The notes: a model not told the origin generated them from the sequence alone. 64,000 nt of DNA from Aquabacterium fontiphilum (GCF_009909205.1 NZ_JAAAPN010000005.1:1-64000), one strand, 5' to 3'; positions 16,977-25,937 are shown, counted from the first letter of the stretch. A program made the numbers and translations.

Positions 16977-17732
16977 ATGTGCCAGCTGCTGGGCATGAAC
17001 GGCCACACGCCGACCGACATCGTCTTCAGCTTTTCCGGTTTCGCCACGCGCGCCTGCGAGCATGCGGACGGCTTCGGCATCGCCTTCTTCGAGGGGCCGG
17101 GTGTGCGCCTGTTTGTCGACCATCAGGCCGCCAGCGCCTCGCCCGTGGCCGAGCTGGTCAAGCGTTACCCGATCAAGAGCCGTCACGTCATCGCCCACAT
17201 CCGCAAGGCCACACAGGGCCGTGTGGCGCTCGAGAACTGCCACCCTTTCGTGCGCGAGCTATGGGGCCGCTACTGGGTGTTTGCCCATAACGGCAACCTG
17301 GTCGACTTTCATCCCAAGCTTCACGCCGGCTTTCGCCCAGTGGGCGACACCGACAGCGAGCGGGCCTTCTGCTGGCTGATGCAGGAGCTGGCCAAGTCCC
17401 ATGCCTGCATGCCCGATCTCGACGAGCTCACGCTGACGCTCAAGGAGCTGGTGCCGCCGATTGCGGCGCACGGGACCTTCAACTTCATGCTCAGTCAGGG
17501 CGATGCCTTGTGGGCCCACTGCAGCACCAAGCTGCACTACCTGGTGCGTCAGCACCCGTTTGGCGAGGCGCGGCTGCAGGATCAGGACATGTCGGTGAAC
17601 TTTGCCGAGCTGACCCAGCCCGATGACCGGGTGGCCGTGATTGCCACCGAACCATTGACGGTCAACGAAGCCTGGGTGCCGATGCAGCCGGGTCAGCTCT
17701 TGACCTTTCGCGGCGGCTTGCCTCGGGCCTGA
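16977..17732 (+). CDS. Class II glutamine amidotransferase (YafJ-like)
   Basis: A 251-residue stand-alone N-terminal-nucleophile glutaminase domain. The initiator Met is followed by Cys2, the nucleophile once Met is removed (MCQLLGMN). Further family landmarks are ADGFGIAFFEG, VIAHIRKATQG with the substrate-binding Arg, FAHNGNL and the GDTDSERAF motif. Such proteins resemble E. coli YafJ; the partner that would use the released ammonia is not known and none is encoded next to it. The gene follows the chemosensory operon by 45 bases but has no functional tie to it. Its 3' end overlaps the end of the convergent TetR gene by 40 bases. Confidence 0.92.
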   Translation: MCQLLGMNGHTPTDIVFSFSGFATRACEHADGFGIAFFEGPGVRLFVDHQAASASPVAELVKRYPIKSRHVIAHIRKATQGRVALENCHPFVRELWGRYWVFAHNGNLVDFHPKLHAGFRPVGDTDSERAFCWLMQELAKSHACMPDLDELTLTLKELVPPIAAHGTFNFMLSQGDALWAHCSTKLHYLVRQHPFGEARLQDQDMSVNFAELTQPDDRVAVIATEPLTVNEAWVPMQPGQLLTFRGGLPRA

Positions 17733-18364
17733 TCGTCTGCCTGCGGGCCTGACGCGACACCAGACGCCACACCGGACGCCATCAACACCGCCTGCACCAG
17801 CGCCTCGGGCCGGGCGCCGAACAGCCCTAACTGCCCCTCCAGCAGCAGGTGGCTCAGCCCGTGCACCAGACTCCACTTGGACAGCGCCCGCATCAGCGTG
17901 GCTTCATCAGGCGGGTCAGCCCGGCTGCCTGCCGGGCGACTCTGTGCCAACAACTGCTGAAACGCCCCCATCGCCGCGGCCTGCAACTCGGGGTCCTGGC
18001 TGGCATGCAGGAATCGGCCGAACATCAGCCGGAACAAGCCCGGGTGGCGTTGGGCGAACTGCACGTAGCGTAAGCCCGATGCCAGCTCGTTACCCGGTGC
18101 GTCGACACAGCCGGCAGCGTTCTGGGCCTGCTCCTGCTCGGCCGCGAAGCGTCGAAACCCCTCGGCAGCCAGCGCGCTGAGCAGCGCATCCTTGTCAGCG
18201 AAGTGCCGGTACACCGCGTTGGCCGAGACACCCAACGCACGAGCCAGCGAGCGCATGCTCAAGTCCGCCGCGTCTTGTGTCGCCAGGGCGGCCAGGCCGG
18301 CTTCGATGAGGGCATTGCGCAAATCGCCGTGGTGATAGCTGCGCTCGGTTCTGGGGATCGCCAT
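17693..18364 (-). CDS. TetR-family regulator beside carotenoid oxygenase
   Basis: A 223-residue repressor-type protein. The N-terminal DNA-binding domain begins MAIPRTERSYHHGDLRNALI and contains the helix-turn-helix around LSMRSLARALGVSANAVYRHFADKDALL. The C-terminal part would bind an unknown ligand. The frame extends upstream of 18364, but the ATG there gives the standard TetR N-terminus, and the longer form would run through the operators and into the divergent gene. Two imperfect palindromes in the 79-base divergent region are likely binding sites. The tail overlaps the amidotransferase gene by 40 bases. Confidence 0.9.
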   Translation of the reverse strand: MAIPRTERSYHHGDLRNALIEAGLAALATQDAADLSMRSLARALGVSANAVYRHFADKDALLSALAAEGFRRFAAEQEQAQNAAGCVDAPGNELASGLRYVQFAQRHPGLFRLMFGRFLHASQDPELQAAAMGAFQQLLAQSRPAGSRADPPDEATLMRALSKWSLVHGLSHLLLEGQLGLFGARPEALVQAVLMASGVASGVASGPQADDQARGKPPRKVKS

Positions 18365-18367
18365 GAC

Positions 18368-18382
18368 GTTGACATTGTCCAC
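18368..18382. promoter_or_regulatory. TetR operator 1 overlapping a -35 box
   Basis: GTTGACATTGTCCAC is an imperfect palindrome (GTTGAC-N3-GTCCAC). It contains a perfect TTGACA (18369-18374). With a 17-base spacer and TGTCAT at 18392-18397, this makes a plausible sigma-70 promoter for the carotenoid oxygenase gene, so a bound regulator would block RNA polymerase. Confidence 0.6.
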
Positions 18383-18400
18383 ATTCCGTGGTGTCATGCG

Positions 18401-18421
18401 CATGTTCACGCTGTCAACATG
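18401..18421. promoter_or_regulatory. TetR operator 2 near the predicted transcription start
   Basis: A 21-base near-perfect palindrome with arms CATGTTCAC and GTCAACATG (8 of 9 pairs) around a 3-base centre. It shares the GTTCAC/GTCAAC core with operator 1, 36 bases away, and lies just after the predicted -10 box of the plus-strand gene. The repeated core and the position beside a divergent TetR gene support autoregulation and control of the neighbour. Confidence 0.65.
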
Positions 18422-18443
18422 TCGACCGACCAAGGAGCCTGCC

Positions 18444-19835
18444 ATGTCTCTGACCCTGCCCTGGGCGACCGCCCGCGCAGCAAGCCCTGCGATGCCCACG
18501 TTCCTGGATGACGTGTTTGCGCCGGTGGCCAGCGAAACCGAAACCACGGCGCTGCGGGTGGAGGGGGCATTGCCGCCTGACCTCAGCGGCCTGTATGCCC
18601 GCATCGGCCCCAATCCGCTCAAGCCTCAGCCGTCGCGCTACCACTGGTTCATCGGCGACGGCATGGTGCACGGCCTTCGCCTGCACGCAGGGCAGGCCCA
18701 GTGGTACCGCAGCCGCTACATCGGCAGCAACTCGGTTCACAAGGCGCTGGGGCGCCCTGTGTTGCCGGGGCCACGCCACGGCGTGGGCGACGTGGTGAAC
18801 ACCAATGTGTACGCGCACGCAGGGCGCGTGTGGGCCTCGGTCGAGGCCGGCATGCTGCCCGTGCAGCTCGACGCCCGGCTGGCGAGCGTGCGCCACGGCA
18901 CGTTTGACAGTCCGCACAAGCAGCCTTTCAGCGCCCACCCGCATCGCGACCCGCACACGGGCGCGCTGCATGCCATCTGCTACAACGCGCTGGTGCGCCA
19001 CAAGGTGCAGTATGTGCGGGTGTCGCCGCAAGGCCAGGTCGATCGCGTGGTCGACATCCCGGTGCAGCACGGCCCCATGATCCATGACTGCGCGATCACG
19101 CGCCGCTACGTGGTGGTCCTGGATCTGCCGGTGACCTTTTCCTTCCGTCGCCTGCTGGGTCGTGCGCCCTTCCCGTATGCGTGGAACCCGCGTCATCCGG
19201 CCCGCGTGGGCTTGTTGCCCAAGGAGGGCGATGCGCGCGACATCCGCTGGTTCGATGTCGATCCCTGTTTTGTCTTCCACCCATGCAACGCATTCGAGCG
19301 CGAGGATGGCAGCGTGGTGCTGGATGTGGTGGCCCACCGGCGCATGTTCGACCGTGCCCGTCACGGCCCGGAGCTGGATTCTGGCGCGCGCTTCGAGCGC
19401 TGGGTGCTGCCGGCCGACGGCGGTCGGGTGGTGCGCACCGTGCTGCACGATGCACCGCAAGAGTTTCCCCGCCTGGACGAGCGCCTGACGGGCGAGCCCT
19501 ATCGCTACGCCTATGCGGTGGGCTTCCAGCCCGATCAACCGGGGGGCCAGCCGCTGTACCGGCATGACCTGCAGATGAGCAGCACCGTGGTCCACGGTTT
19601 CGGGCCGCACGCTGTGCCCGGCGAGTTCGTGTTCGTGCCGCGCCAGCCCACGGGTGCGGAAGATGACGGCTGGCTGGTCGGCCTGGTGCACAACCGTCAG
19701 AGCGGGTGTGCTGAGTTTCACGTGCTCAATGCGGACGACTTCACCGGCCCGCCGCAGGCCGTGGTCCACATCCCGGTGCGCATTCCGGCGGGCTTCCATG
19801 GCAACTGGATGGCCGAGGCCGACCTGCAGGCATGA
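18444..19835 (+). CDS. Carotenoid cleavage oxygenase family protein
   Basis: A 463-residue iron-dependent oxygenase that would cleave a carotenoid, apocarotenoid or stilbene double bond. Family landmarks appear in order: RIGPNP, WFIGDGMVHGL, and the four iron-ligand histidines in SAHPHRDP, PMIHDCAIT, FVFHPCNAFE and GFHGNW. Length is normal. An AAGGAG ribosome site lies 6 bases before the ATG. The gene is divergent from a TetR gene and probably repressed by it. No carotenoid biosynthesis gene is in the window, so the substrate may be imported or made elsewhere; it cannot be predicted from the sequence. Confidence 0.93.
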   Translation: MSLTLPWATARAASPAMPTFLDDVFAPVASETETTALRVEGALPPDLSGLYARIGPNPLKPQPSRYHWFIGDGMVHGLRLHAGQAQWYRSRYIGSNSVHKALGRPVLPGPRHGVGDVVNTNVYAHAGRVWASVEAGMLPVQLDARLASVRHGTFDSPHKQPFSAHPHRDPHTGALHAICYNALVRHKVQYVRVSPQGQVDRVVDIPVQHGPMIHDCAITRRYVVVLDLPVTFSFRRLLGRAPFPYAWNPRHPARVGLLPKEGDARDIRWFDVDPCFVFHPCNAFEREDGSVVLDVVAHRRMFDRARHGPELDSGARFERWVLPADGGRVVRTVLHDAPQEFPRLDERLTGEPYRYAYAVGFQPDQPGGQPLYRHDLQMSSTVVHGFGPHAVPGEFVFVPRQPTGAEDDGWLVGLVHNRQSGCAEFHVLNADDFTGPPQAVVHIPVRIPAGFHGNWMAEADLQA

Positions 19836-19856
19836 AAAAAGCGCCCCGAGGGGCGC
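19834..19856 (-). terminator. Terminator of the ferritin-like protein gene
   Basis: Stem GCGCCCC/GGGGCGC (7 bp, loop of 2) at 19841-19856. On the minus strand it is followed by six T residues, so it stops transcription coming from the gene at 19886-20767. It touches the stop codon of the plus-strand oxygenase gene, for which it lacks a T run. Confidence 0.8.
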
Positions 19857-19885
19857 TTGCGCGTGGCGTCTGCCCGACGCCGTTT

Positions 19886-20767
19886 TCAATAAGCCGCGCG
19901 GTACAGCGCGTCGCCCGCGGCAATGGGGTCACCTGTGCGCTCATAGGTCTGCAGCCAGGCGTCGTAATTGTGGATGGCGGCCTGCTGCCAGGGGTGGAAG
20001 CCGGGCTTGAAGTAAGAAAACAGCGAGCCAAAGCGGCTGGAGATGATGCCCTTGGGGCCATACAGCCACCACTGGCACTTCACCGTCATCCACATGCGCT
20101 GGCCGAACGAGAAGCCGTCGCCCTTGAGCAGGGTGTTGGTAAAGCGCAGGCTCAGGTAGGTCAGGAACAGGATGACGTGCACCATGGCCGCGTTGCGCTT
20201 GAAGTAGCCGACCTTGGCCACTTTCTGCATCACGTCATAGGCCACGGCCTTGTGCTCCATCTCCTCGACCGCATGCCAGGCGAGCATGGCGCGGAAGTTG
20301 GGGTCGGCGCCGGCCATGGTTTCCTTCTTCTCGAAGAAGGTTTCGGCGAGCATGGCGGTGAAGTGCTCGAATGCACAGGTCAGCGCCAGGTTGTATTCCT
20401 TGGAGAAGTTCTTCGTGTGGAAGCTGTCGATCCACTTTATGAAGCCGGTGATGGCGTCCACATCCAACCCGCGGTCGCGCAGCAGCTGGTTGTAGCGGGA
20501 GTGCACGATGCCGTGCTGGCCCTCTTGGCGGATGAAGGTCTTGACCTCTTCCTTCAGCACCGGGTCGGTGATCTGGTCGCGGAAGGGGCGTACGCTGGAG
20601 ATGAAGTAGCGCTCGCCATCCGGAAAGGCGGCCTGGATGGCGTCGATCAGGCGCGACTTGTAGGGATTGTTCTCGTACCACCAGCGCGGGGCGGTTTCGT
20701 CAATGCCGAACTCCAGCTTCTCGCGGGCCACCATCTCTTTGGCGTTGTGCAGGGCTTGTTGGCTCAT
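19886..20767 (-). CDS. Predicted metal-dependent hydrolase (ferritin-like motifs)
   Basis: A 293-residue protein of the family annotated as predicted metal-dependent hydrolase (PF10118). What is visible is an arrangement of E-x-x-H motifs: EGQH in RQEGQHGIVH, FEHFTAMLAE, and E-E-M-E-H in WHAVEEMEHKAVAYDV. This pattern looks more like a helical di-iron (ferritin-like) protein than a classical hydrolase, but no reaction can be assigned. A hydrophobic segment (VHVILFLTYLSLRF) may touch the membrane. It is the last gene downstream of the liu operon, 114 bases after liuA, and may be cotranscribed. It ends at a strong terminator. Confidence 0.8.
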   Translation of the reverse strand: MSQQALHNAKEMVAREKLEFGIDETAPRWWYENNPYKSRLIDAIQAAFPDGERYFISSVRPFRDQITDPVLKEEVKTFIRQEGQHGIVHSRYNQLLRDRGLDVDAITGFIKWIDSFHTKNFSKEYNLALTCAFEHFTAMLAETFFEKKETMAGADPNFRAMLAWHAVEEMEHKAVAYDVMQKVAKVGYFKRNAAMVHVILFLTYLSLRFTNTLLKGDGFSFGQRMWMTVKCQWWLYGPKGIISSRFGSLFSYFKPGFHPWQQAAIHNYDAWLQTYERTGDPIAAGDALYRAAY

Positions 20768-20881
20768 GTCGTGTCTCCGTAACGGTCTCTGCCGGATGGG
20801 TCAGATTTGATCTGGATCGCATCGTAGGCAGTGAGGGCCCGGAATCAGGGCCGCCAACGCGACAAGAGGGCAGGCCGTGCG

Positions 20882-22060
20882 TCATGACGTCTCATTGAAC
20901 AGCTCTCGGCCGATCAGCATGCGTCGGATTTCGCTGGTGCCGGCGCCAATCTCATACAGTTTGGCGTCACGCCAGAGGCGGCCCAGGGGGTAGTCGTTGA
21001 TGTAGCCGTTGCCCCCGAAAATCTGGATGCCTTCGCCGGCCATCCAGGTGGCTTTTTCGGCCGTCCAGAGGATGAGGGCGGCACAGTCCTTGCGCACATG
21101 GCGGGCGTGCTGGCTGCCCAGCGCGTCGAGGTTCTTGGCCACGGTGTAGGCGAACGAGCGCGCCGCCTGTTGCACCGTGTACATGTCGGCGATCTTGCCT
21201 TGCAGCAGCTGGAACTCGCCGATGGCCTGGCCGAACTGCTTGCGCTCGTGGATGTAGGGGATCACGTGGTCCATCACGGATTGCATGATGCCCAGCGGGC
21301 CGCCCGAGAGCACAGCGCGCTCGTAGTCCAGCCCACTCATGAGCACCTTGGCGCCGTTGCCCTCGCCGCCCAGCACGTTCTCGGCCGGCACCTCGCAGTC
21401 CTCGAAGAACAGGGGGAAGGTGTTGGAGCCGCGCATGCCCAGCTTGTCGAGGTGCTGGCCCTTGCTGAAGCCCTTCATGCCCTTTTCGATGAGGAAGGCG
21501 GTCATGCCCTTGGCGCCAGCTTCGGGCTCGGTCTTGGCGTAGACGACAAGCACGTCGGCGTCGCCGCCGTTGGTGATCCACATCTTGCTGCCGTTGAGGA
21601 TGTAGCGGTCCCCCTTTTTGTCAGCGCGCAGCTTCATGCTCACCACGTCGGAGCCGGCGTTGGGCTCGCTCATGGCGAGCGCCCCGACGAAGTCGCCGCT
21701 GATGAGCTTGGGCAGGTACTTGCGCTTTTGCGCCTCGGTGCCGTTGCGGTGGATCTGGTTGACGCACAGGTTGGAGTGCGCGCCGTAGCTCAGGCCTACC
21801 GAGGCGCTGCCGCGGCTGACTTCTTCCATGGCCACCATGTGGGCCAGGTAGCCCAGGTTGGTGCCGCCGTATTCCTCCGACACCGTGAGGCCATGCAAGC
21901 CCAGGTCGCCCAGCTTCTTCCACATGTCCGCGGGGAAGAGGTTGTCGCGGTCGATGTCGGCGGCGCGGGGTGCGAGCTCCTTGTCGACGAAGGCGCGCAC
22001 GGCGTCGCGCAGGGCCTCGATGTCGTCGCCGAGCTGGTGGTTCAGGCCGGGCAGGGTCAT
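20882..22060 (-). CDS. liuA: Isovaleryl-CoA dehydrogenase
   Basis: FAD-dependent acyl-CoA dehydrogenase that turns isovaleryl-CoA into 3-methylcrotonyl-CoA in leucine breakdown. The 392 residues include [12 protein letters not shown] and MWITNGG (FAD and substrate contacts) and a C-terminal [19 protein letters not shown]. The catalytic base appears as E247 in [12 protein letters not shown], the position used by isovaleryl-CoA dehydrogenases rather than the later Glu of most acyl-CoA dehydrogenases. That and the neighbouring 3-methylcrotonyl-CoA carboxylase genes make the assignment firm. It follows liuE by 51 bases. Confidence 0.95.
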   Translation of the reverse strand: MTLPGLNHQLGDDIEALRDAVRAFVDKELAPRAADIDRDNLFPADMWKKLGDLGLHGLTVSEEYGGTNLGYLAHMVAMEEVSRGSASVGLSYGAHSNLCVNQIHRNGTEAQKRKYLPKLISGDFVGALAMSEPNAGSDVVSMKLRADKKGDRYILNGSKMWITNGGDADVLVVYAKTEPEAGAKGMTAFLIEKGMKGFSKGQHLDKLGMRGSNTFPLFFEDCEVPAENVLGGEGNGAKVLMSGLDYERAVLSGGPLGIMQSVMDHVIPYIHERKQFGQAIGEFQLLQGKIADMYTVQQAARSFAYTVAKNLDALGSQHARHVRKDCAALILWTAEKATWMAGEGIQIFGGNGYINDYPLGRLWRDAKLYEIGAGTSEIRRMLIGRELFNETS

Positions 22061-22111
22061 GGTGGGTCTCCTCGGTGTCTTCGAACGGTGATCAGGCTGC
22101 GGTGGGTGGGG

Positions 22112-23029
22112 TCAGGCCGCGCGCGCGCGCTTGGCCAGGGTGGCGCGGGCCACGCGCGAGGCCGTGGGCCGGCCCAGCGTCTGCGAGATGAAGGCACCCG
22201 CGTCGACCAGCGCGTCCAGGTCGATGCCGGTGTGGATGCCCAGCCCGTGCAGCAGGTAGACCACGTCTTCGGTGGCCACGTTGCCGGTGGCGCCCTTGGC
22301 GTAAGGACAGCCGCCCAGGCCGGCCACGCTGGCGTCAAACGTGTGCACGCCCAGCTGAAGGCACGCATGGATGTTGGTCAGCGCCTGGCCGTAGGTGTCG
22401 TGGAAGTGGCCGCTGAGCTCGGCCAGGGGCACGCGTTTCATGGCGGCTTCCATCACGCGCTGCACCTGGCCGGCCGTGCCCACGCCGATGGTGTCGGCGA
22501 TGCCGATGTGGTGGCTGCCAATGTCGAGCAGGCGCTGCACCACGTCGTCGACGGCCGCGATGCTCACGCCGCCTTGGTAGGGGCAGCCCAGTGCGCACGA
22601 CACGGCAGCGCGCACCTTCATGCCGTGGGCGCGCGCGGCCTCGGCCACAGGGCGAAAGCGCTCGATGGATTCGGCAATCGTGCAGTTGATGTTGCGCTGG
22701 CTGAAGGCCTCGCTGGCGGCCGCGAAGATGACCACCTCATCGGCCTTGGCGGCCAGCGCGCCCTCAAAGCCCTTCATGTTGGGCGTGAGCACGCTGTAAC
22801 GGACGCCCGCCTGACGTGTGAGGCCCGCCATGACCTCGGCGTTGTCGGCCATCTGCGGCACCCACTTGGGGCTGACAAAGCTGGTGACCTCGATCTCGCG
22901 CAGGCCGGCTGCTTGCAGGCGGTGCACCAGCTCGATCTTGGTGGCCGCGGGCACGGGCTGGGCCTCGTTTTGCAGGCCGTCGCGGGGGCCGACGTCGACG
23001 AGGGTGACGTGGGTGGGCAGGGTGCTCAT
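22112..23029 (-). CDS. liuE: Hydroxymethylglutaryl-CoA lyase
   Basis: Cleaves HMG-CoA to acetyl-CoA and acetoacetate, the last step of leucine breakdown. The 305-residue TIM-barrel protein shows VDVGPRDGLQNE at the N-terminus (metal and substrate binding), the metal ligands in SGHFHDTYG, and the active-site loop GLGGCPYAKGATGNVATED with the catalytic Cys. Length is normal for bacterial enzymes. It lies 10 bases after liuD in the same operon. No acetoacetate CoA-transferase gene is in the window, so acetoacetate must be handled elsewhere. Confidence 0.96.
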   Translation of the reverse strand: MSTLPTHVTLVDVGPRDGLQNEAQPVPAATKIELVHRLQAAGLREIEVTSFVSPKWVPQMADNAEVMAGLTRQAGVRYSVLTPNMKGFEGALAAKADEVVIFAAASEAFSQRNINCTIAESIERFRPVAEAARAHGMKVRAAVSCALGCPYQGGVSIAAVDDVVQRLLDIGSHHIGIADTIGVGTAGQVQRVMEAAMKRVPLAELSGHFHDTYGQALTNIHACLQLGVHTFDASVAGLGGCPYAKGATGNVATEDVVYLLHGLGIHTGIDLDALVDAGAFISQTLGRPTASRVARATLAKRARAA

Positions 23030-23039
23030 GGTCTTGTCT

Positions 23040-25094
23040 TCACTCCGATTCGATGCGCAGCAGCTCGGCGCCTTCGGGCACCTGATCGCCGACGCGGCAC
23101 AGCAACTCGGCCACGCGGCCGTCGCGCGGGGCGGTCAGGGTGTGTTCCATCTTCATGGCCTCGGTCACGACCACGGGCTGGCCGGCTTTGACGGCGTCGC
23201 CCGCGTTGACCAGCAGGGCCACCACCTTGCCGGGCATGGGCGCGCTGACCTGACCGGTGTACGCGGGGCCTTCATCGGCCTGCTGCAAGGGGTTGAGCCA
23301 GCGCAGGGCCAGGTGGCCGGCCGCGGTGAAGGCGTCGAAGGTGTCGGCGCCGTCGGTGTGGCGGTCGACGCGGGCGTCAAAGCCTGCGTCGGTGCGCACG
23401 CGATGGGGCAGGGTGGCATCGGGCTGAAGTCGGCCGAGTGGCACCTCGCCGAAGGGGCCCTGCAGCGTGAGCAGGCCGTCGCGGTCTTGCGCCAGCGTGA
23501 CGGTGTGCACCTCGGGCGTCGCGCCCGCCGGAGCGTGGGCCCGCTGCCAGCGCAGCACGTGGCGCTGGGCGCCGTGCAGGGCCCAGCCATCGCGGCGTGA
23601 CCACGGGTCATGGGCGTTGCCGCCACCCGCCTGGTCCTGCCACCAGCGCAGGCTGGCGGCGCTCAGCGCGGCCTCGGTGAGCGCCGGGTCGTCGGTGGCC
23701 GGGAACAGCGCAGCCTGCTCGCGCTCGATCAGCGCGGTGTCGAGCCGGGCCTGCGAGAACGAATCCGTGCGTACCAGCTTGCGCAGGAAGGCCACGTTGT
23801 GATGCAGCCCGGTGACCTGCAACTCGGCCAGGGCCGCGTCCATGCGAGCGAGGGCCTGAGCCCGATCGGCGCCGTGCACGATCAGCTTGGCGATCATCGA
23901 GTCGTAATGCGGCGAGATGGCGTCGCCCGCGGCCACGCCGCTGTCGACGCGCACCGGCGCGACGCAAAAGGTGCTGGCCTCGGGCGTGCGCAGCGAGCGC
24001 AGGGTGCCGATGGCGGGCAGGAAGCCGGCCTCGGGCTGCTCGGCGCAGATGCGGGCCTCGATGGCGTGGCCGCTGAAGCGCACCTGGTCTTGGGTGAGCG
24101 GCAGCGCCTCGCCCGCTGCCACGCGCAGCTGCCACTCGACCAGGTCCAGGCCGGTGATGGCTTCGGTCACCGGGTGCTCGACCTGCAGGCGGGTGTTCAT
24201 CTCCATGAAGTAGAAGGCCGAGATGCCCGCGCCCCCCAACCCCGCACCGCCGGCTTGCTCGCAGATGAACTCCACCGTGCCCGCGCCCACGTAGCCCACG
24301 CTCCGGGCGGCGGCCACGGCGGCGGCGCCCATCTGCGCGCGCAGCTCGGCCGTCATGCCGGGGGCCGGGGCCTCTTCCAGCACCTTCTGGTGGCGGCGCT
24401 GCACCGAGCAGTCGCGCTCGCCCAGGTGGATCACGCGGCCGTGCGCGTCGGCAAACACCTGGATCTCGACGTGCCGGGGCTGGGTGACGTAGCGCTCGAC
24501 CAGCACGTGCTGGTCGCCAAAGCTGGCTTGCGCCTCGCGCTGACAGGAGGCGAGCGCGGCGATGAATTCGTCGGCCTGCCGCACGATGCGCATGCCCTTG
24601 CCACCGCCGCCTGCGCTGGCCTTGATCAGCACCGGGAAGCCGATGGACTCGGCCTGCGCCAGCAGGAAGTCGCTCTCTTGCCGGTCGCCGTGATAGCCGG
24701 GCACCAGGGGCACGCCAGCCTGCGCCATCAGGGCCTTGGCGGCCGACTTGCTGCCCATGGCTGCGATGGCCGAAGGCGGCGGGCCAATGAAGGCGATGCC
24801 GGCATCGACGCAGGCTTGCGCGAAGCCCTCGTTCTCGGACAGGAAGCCATAGCCGGGGTGCACGGCCTGCGCCCCCGTGGCCTTCGCGACCTCCAGGATG
24901 CGCTCGGCGCGCAGGTAGCTCTCGCGCGGGCTGGCGGGGCCGATGCAGACGGCTTCGTCGCAGGCCTGCACGTGGCGCGCGTGGGCGTCGGCCTCGGAGT
25001 AGACCGCAACGGTGCGGATGCCGAGGCGCTTGGCCGTGGCTGCGACCCGGCAGGCGATCTCTCCGCGGTTCGCAATCAGGATCTTGGTGAACAT
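23040..25094 (-). CDS. liuD: Methylcrotonoyl-CoA carboxylase, biotin-carrying subunit
   Basis: The alpha subunit carboxylates its own biotin and feeds the beta subunit (liuB), which makes 3-methylglutaconyl-CoA. The 684 residues comprise a biotin carboxylase with an ATP-grasp core (KASAGGGGKGMR, EMNTRLQVEHPVTE, about 1-450), a middle linking domain, and a C-terminal biotinyl domain with EAMKMEH, biotin lysine K648. The order and length match MccA/LiuD. liuC lies 8 bases upstream in the operon. The same fold occurs in propionyl- and acetyl-CoA carboxylases; the gene context decides the substrate. Confidence 0.95.
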   Translation of the reverse strand: MFTKILIANRGEIACRVAATAKRLGIRTVAVYSEADAHARHVQACDEAVCIGPASPRESYLRAERILEVAKATGAQAVHPGYGFLSENEGFAQACVDAGIAFIGPPPSAIAAMGSKSAAKALMAQAGVPLVPGYHGDRQESDFLLAQAESIGFPVLIKASAGGGGKGMRIVRQADEFIAALASCQREAQASFGDQHVLVERYVTQPRHVEIQVFADAHGRVIHLGERDCSVQRRHQKVLEEAPAPGMTAELRAQMGAAAVAAARSVGYVGAGTVEFICEQAGGAGLGGAGISAFYFMEMNTRLQVEHPVTEAITGLDLVEWQLRVAAGEALPLTQDQVRFSGHAIEARICAEQPEAGFLPAIGTLRSLRTPEASTFCVAPVRVDSGVAAGDAISPHYDSMIAKLIVHGADRAQALARMDAALAELQVTGLHHNVAFLRKLVRTDSFSQARLDTALIEREQAALFPATDDPALTEAALSAASLRWWQDQAGGGNAHDPWSRRDGWALHGAQRHVLRWQRAHAPAGATPEVHTVTLAQDRDGLLTLQGPFGEVPLGRLQPDATLPHRVRTDAGFDARVDRHTDGADTFDAFTAAGHLALRWLNPLQQADEGPAYTGQVSAPMPGKVVALLVNAGDAVKAGQPVVVTEAMKMEHTLTAPRDGRVAELLCRVGDQVPEGAELLRIESE

Positions 25095-25102
25095 GGTGGA
25101 CC

Positions 25103-25927
25103 TCAGCTCCCGGTCACCCAGGGCGGTGTACTGCGGGTCAGGAAGGCGTTCAGGCCGGCCTTGCCCTCATCGCTGGCCCGCACGTCGGCGATGCGCCGTG
25201 CGGTCACGTCGCGCAGTTCGTGGGTGATCGGCCGACTGCCGATCTCGCGCACCAGGGTCTTGCATTCGCGCACGGCGTTCGGGCCGTTGCGCAGGATGGC
25301 GTCGACAATGCCTTGCGTGGTCGTGGCGAGCTGGTCAGCTGTCACCACCTCGTGCACCAGGCCCATCACCTGCGCGCGCTCGGCCGAGAAGCGTTCGGCC
25401 GTCACGAAGTAGCGCCGCGCGGCCCGCTCGCCGATGGCGTGGATCACATACGGGCTGATCGTGGCCGGGATCAGGCCGAGCCGGGCCTCCGACAGGCAGA
25501 ACTGCGCCGCATCGGCTGCCACCACCACATCGCAGCACGACACCAGGCCCACCCCGCCGCCATAGCAGTCACCTTGTACCTCGGCGATCACGGGCACCGG
25601 GCAGCAGGTCAGCGTCCACAGCATGTTGGCCAGCCGCGAGGCGTCGCGGTGGTTGTCCACCCAGGTGTAGTCGGCCGTCTGGCGCATCCAGTTCAGATCG
25701 GCGCCAGAGCAGAACGCGGTGCCGGTGGAGCCCAGCACCACGGCGCGCAATGCCGCGTCATCCTGAAAGGATGCGAAGACACGCGTCAGCTCGGCCACCG
25801 TGTCGGCATGGAAGGCGTTGCGCACGTCGGGGCGGTTCAGGCGCACGGTGGCCACGGCGCCTTGACGTTGCACGTCCAGGTGCTGCAGCGTGGCGAGGTC
25901 CAGCACAGGATCAGAAGATTGGGTCAT
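25103..25927 (-). CDS. liuC: Methylglutaconyl-CoA hydratase (crotonase family)
   Basis: Hydrates 3-methylglutaconyl-CoA to HMG-CoA. The 274-residue crotonase-fold protein has the oxyanion-hole region AFCSGADLNWMR and GDCYGGGVGLVSCCDVVVAA, followed by FCLSEARLGLIPATISPYV, with both acidic catalytic positions seen in enoyl-CoA hydratases. ATG 25927 follows GAGGAG with good spacing; in-frame ATGs at 25933 and 25957 are less well placed. It lies between liuB (10 bases) and liuD (8 bases). The substrate is inferred from the operon, since crotonases cannot be told apart by motif alone. Confidence 0.92.
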   Translation of the reverse strand: MTQSSDPVLDLATLQHLDVQRQGAVATVRLNRPDVRNAFHADTVAELTRVFASFQDDAALRAVVLGSTGTAFCSGADLNWMRQTADYTWVDNHRDASRLANMLWTLTCCPVPVIAEVQGDCYGGGVGLVSCCDVVVAADAAQFCLSEARLGLIPATISPYVIHAIGERAARRYFVTAERFSAERAQVMGLVHEVVTADQLATTTQGIVDAILRNGPNAVRECKTLVREIGSRPITHELRDVTARRIADVRASDEGKAGLNAFLTRSTPPWVTGS

Positions 25928-25937
25928 GCGCATCTCC

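Noticed and set aside
21098-23191. A 697-codon plus-strand open frame opposite liuA and liuE
   Set aside because: Shadow of the minus-strand genes; no recognisable domain and it crosses the gap between two real genes.
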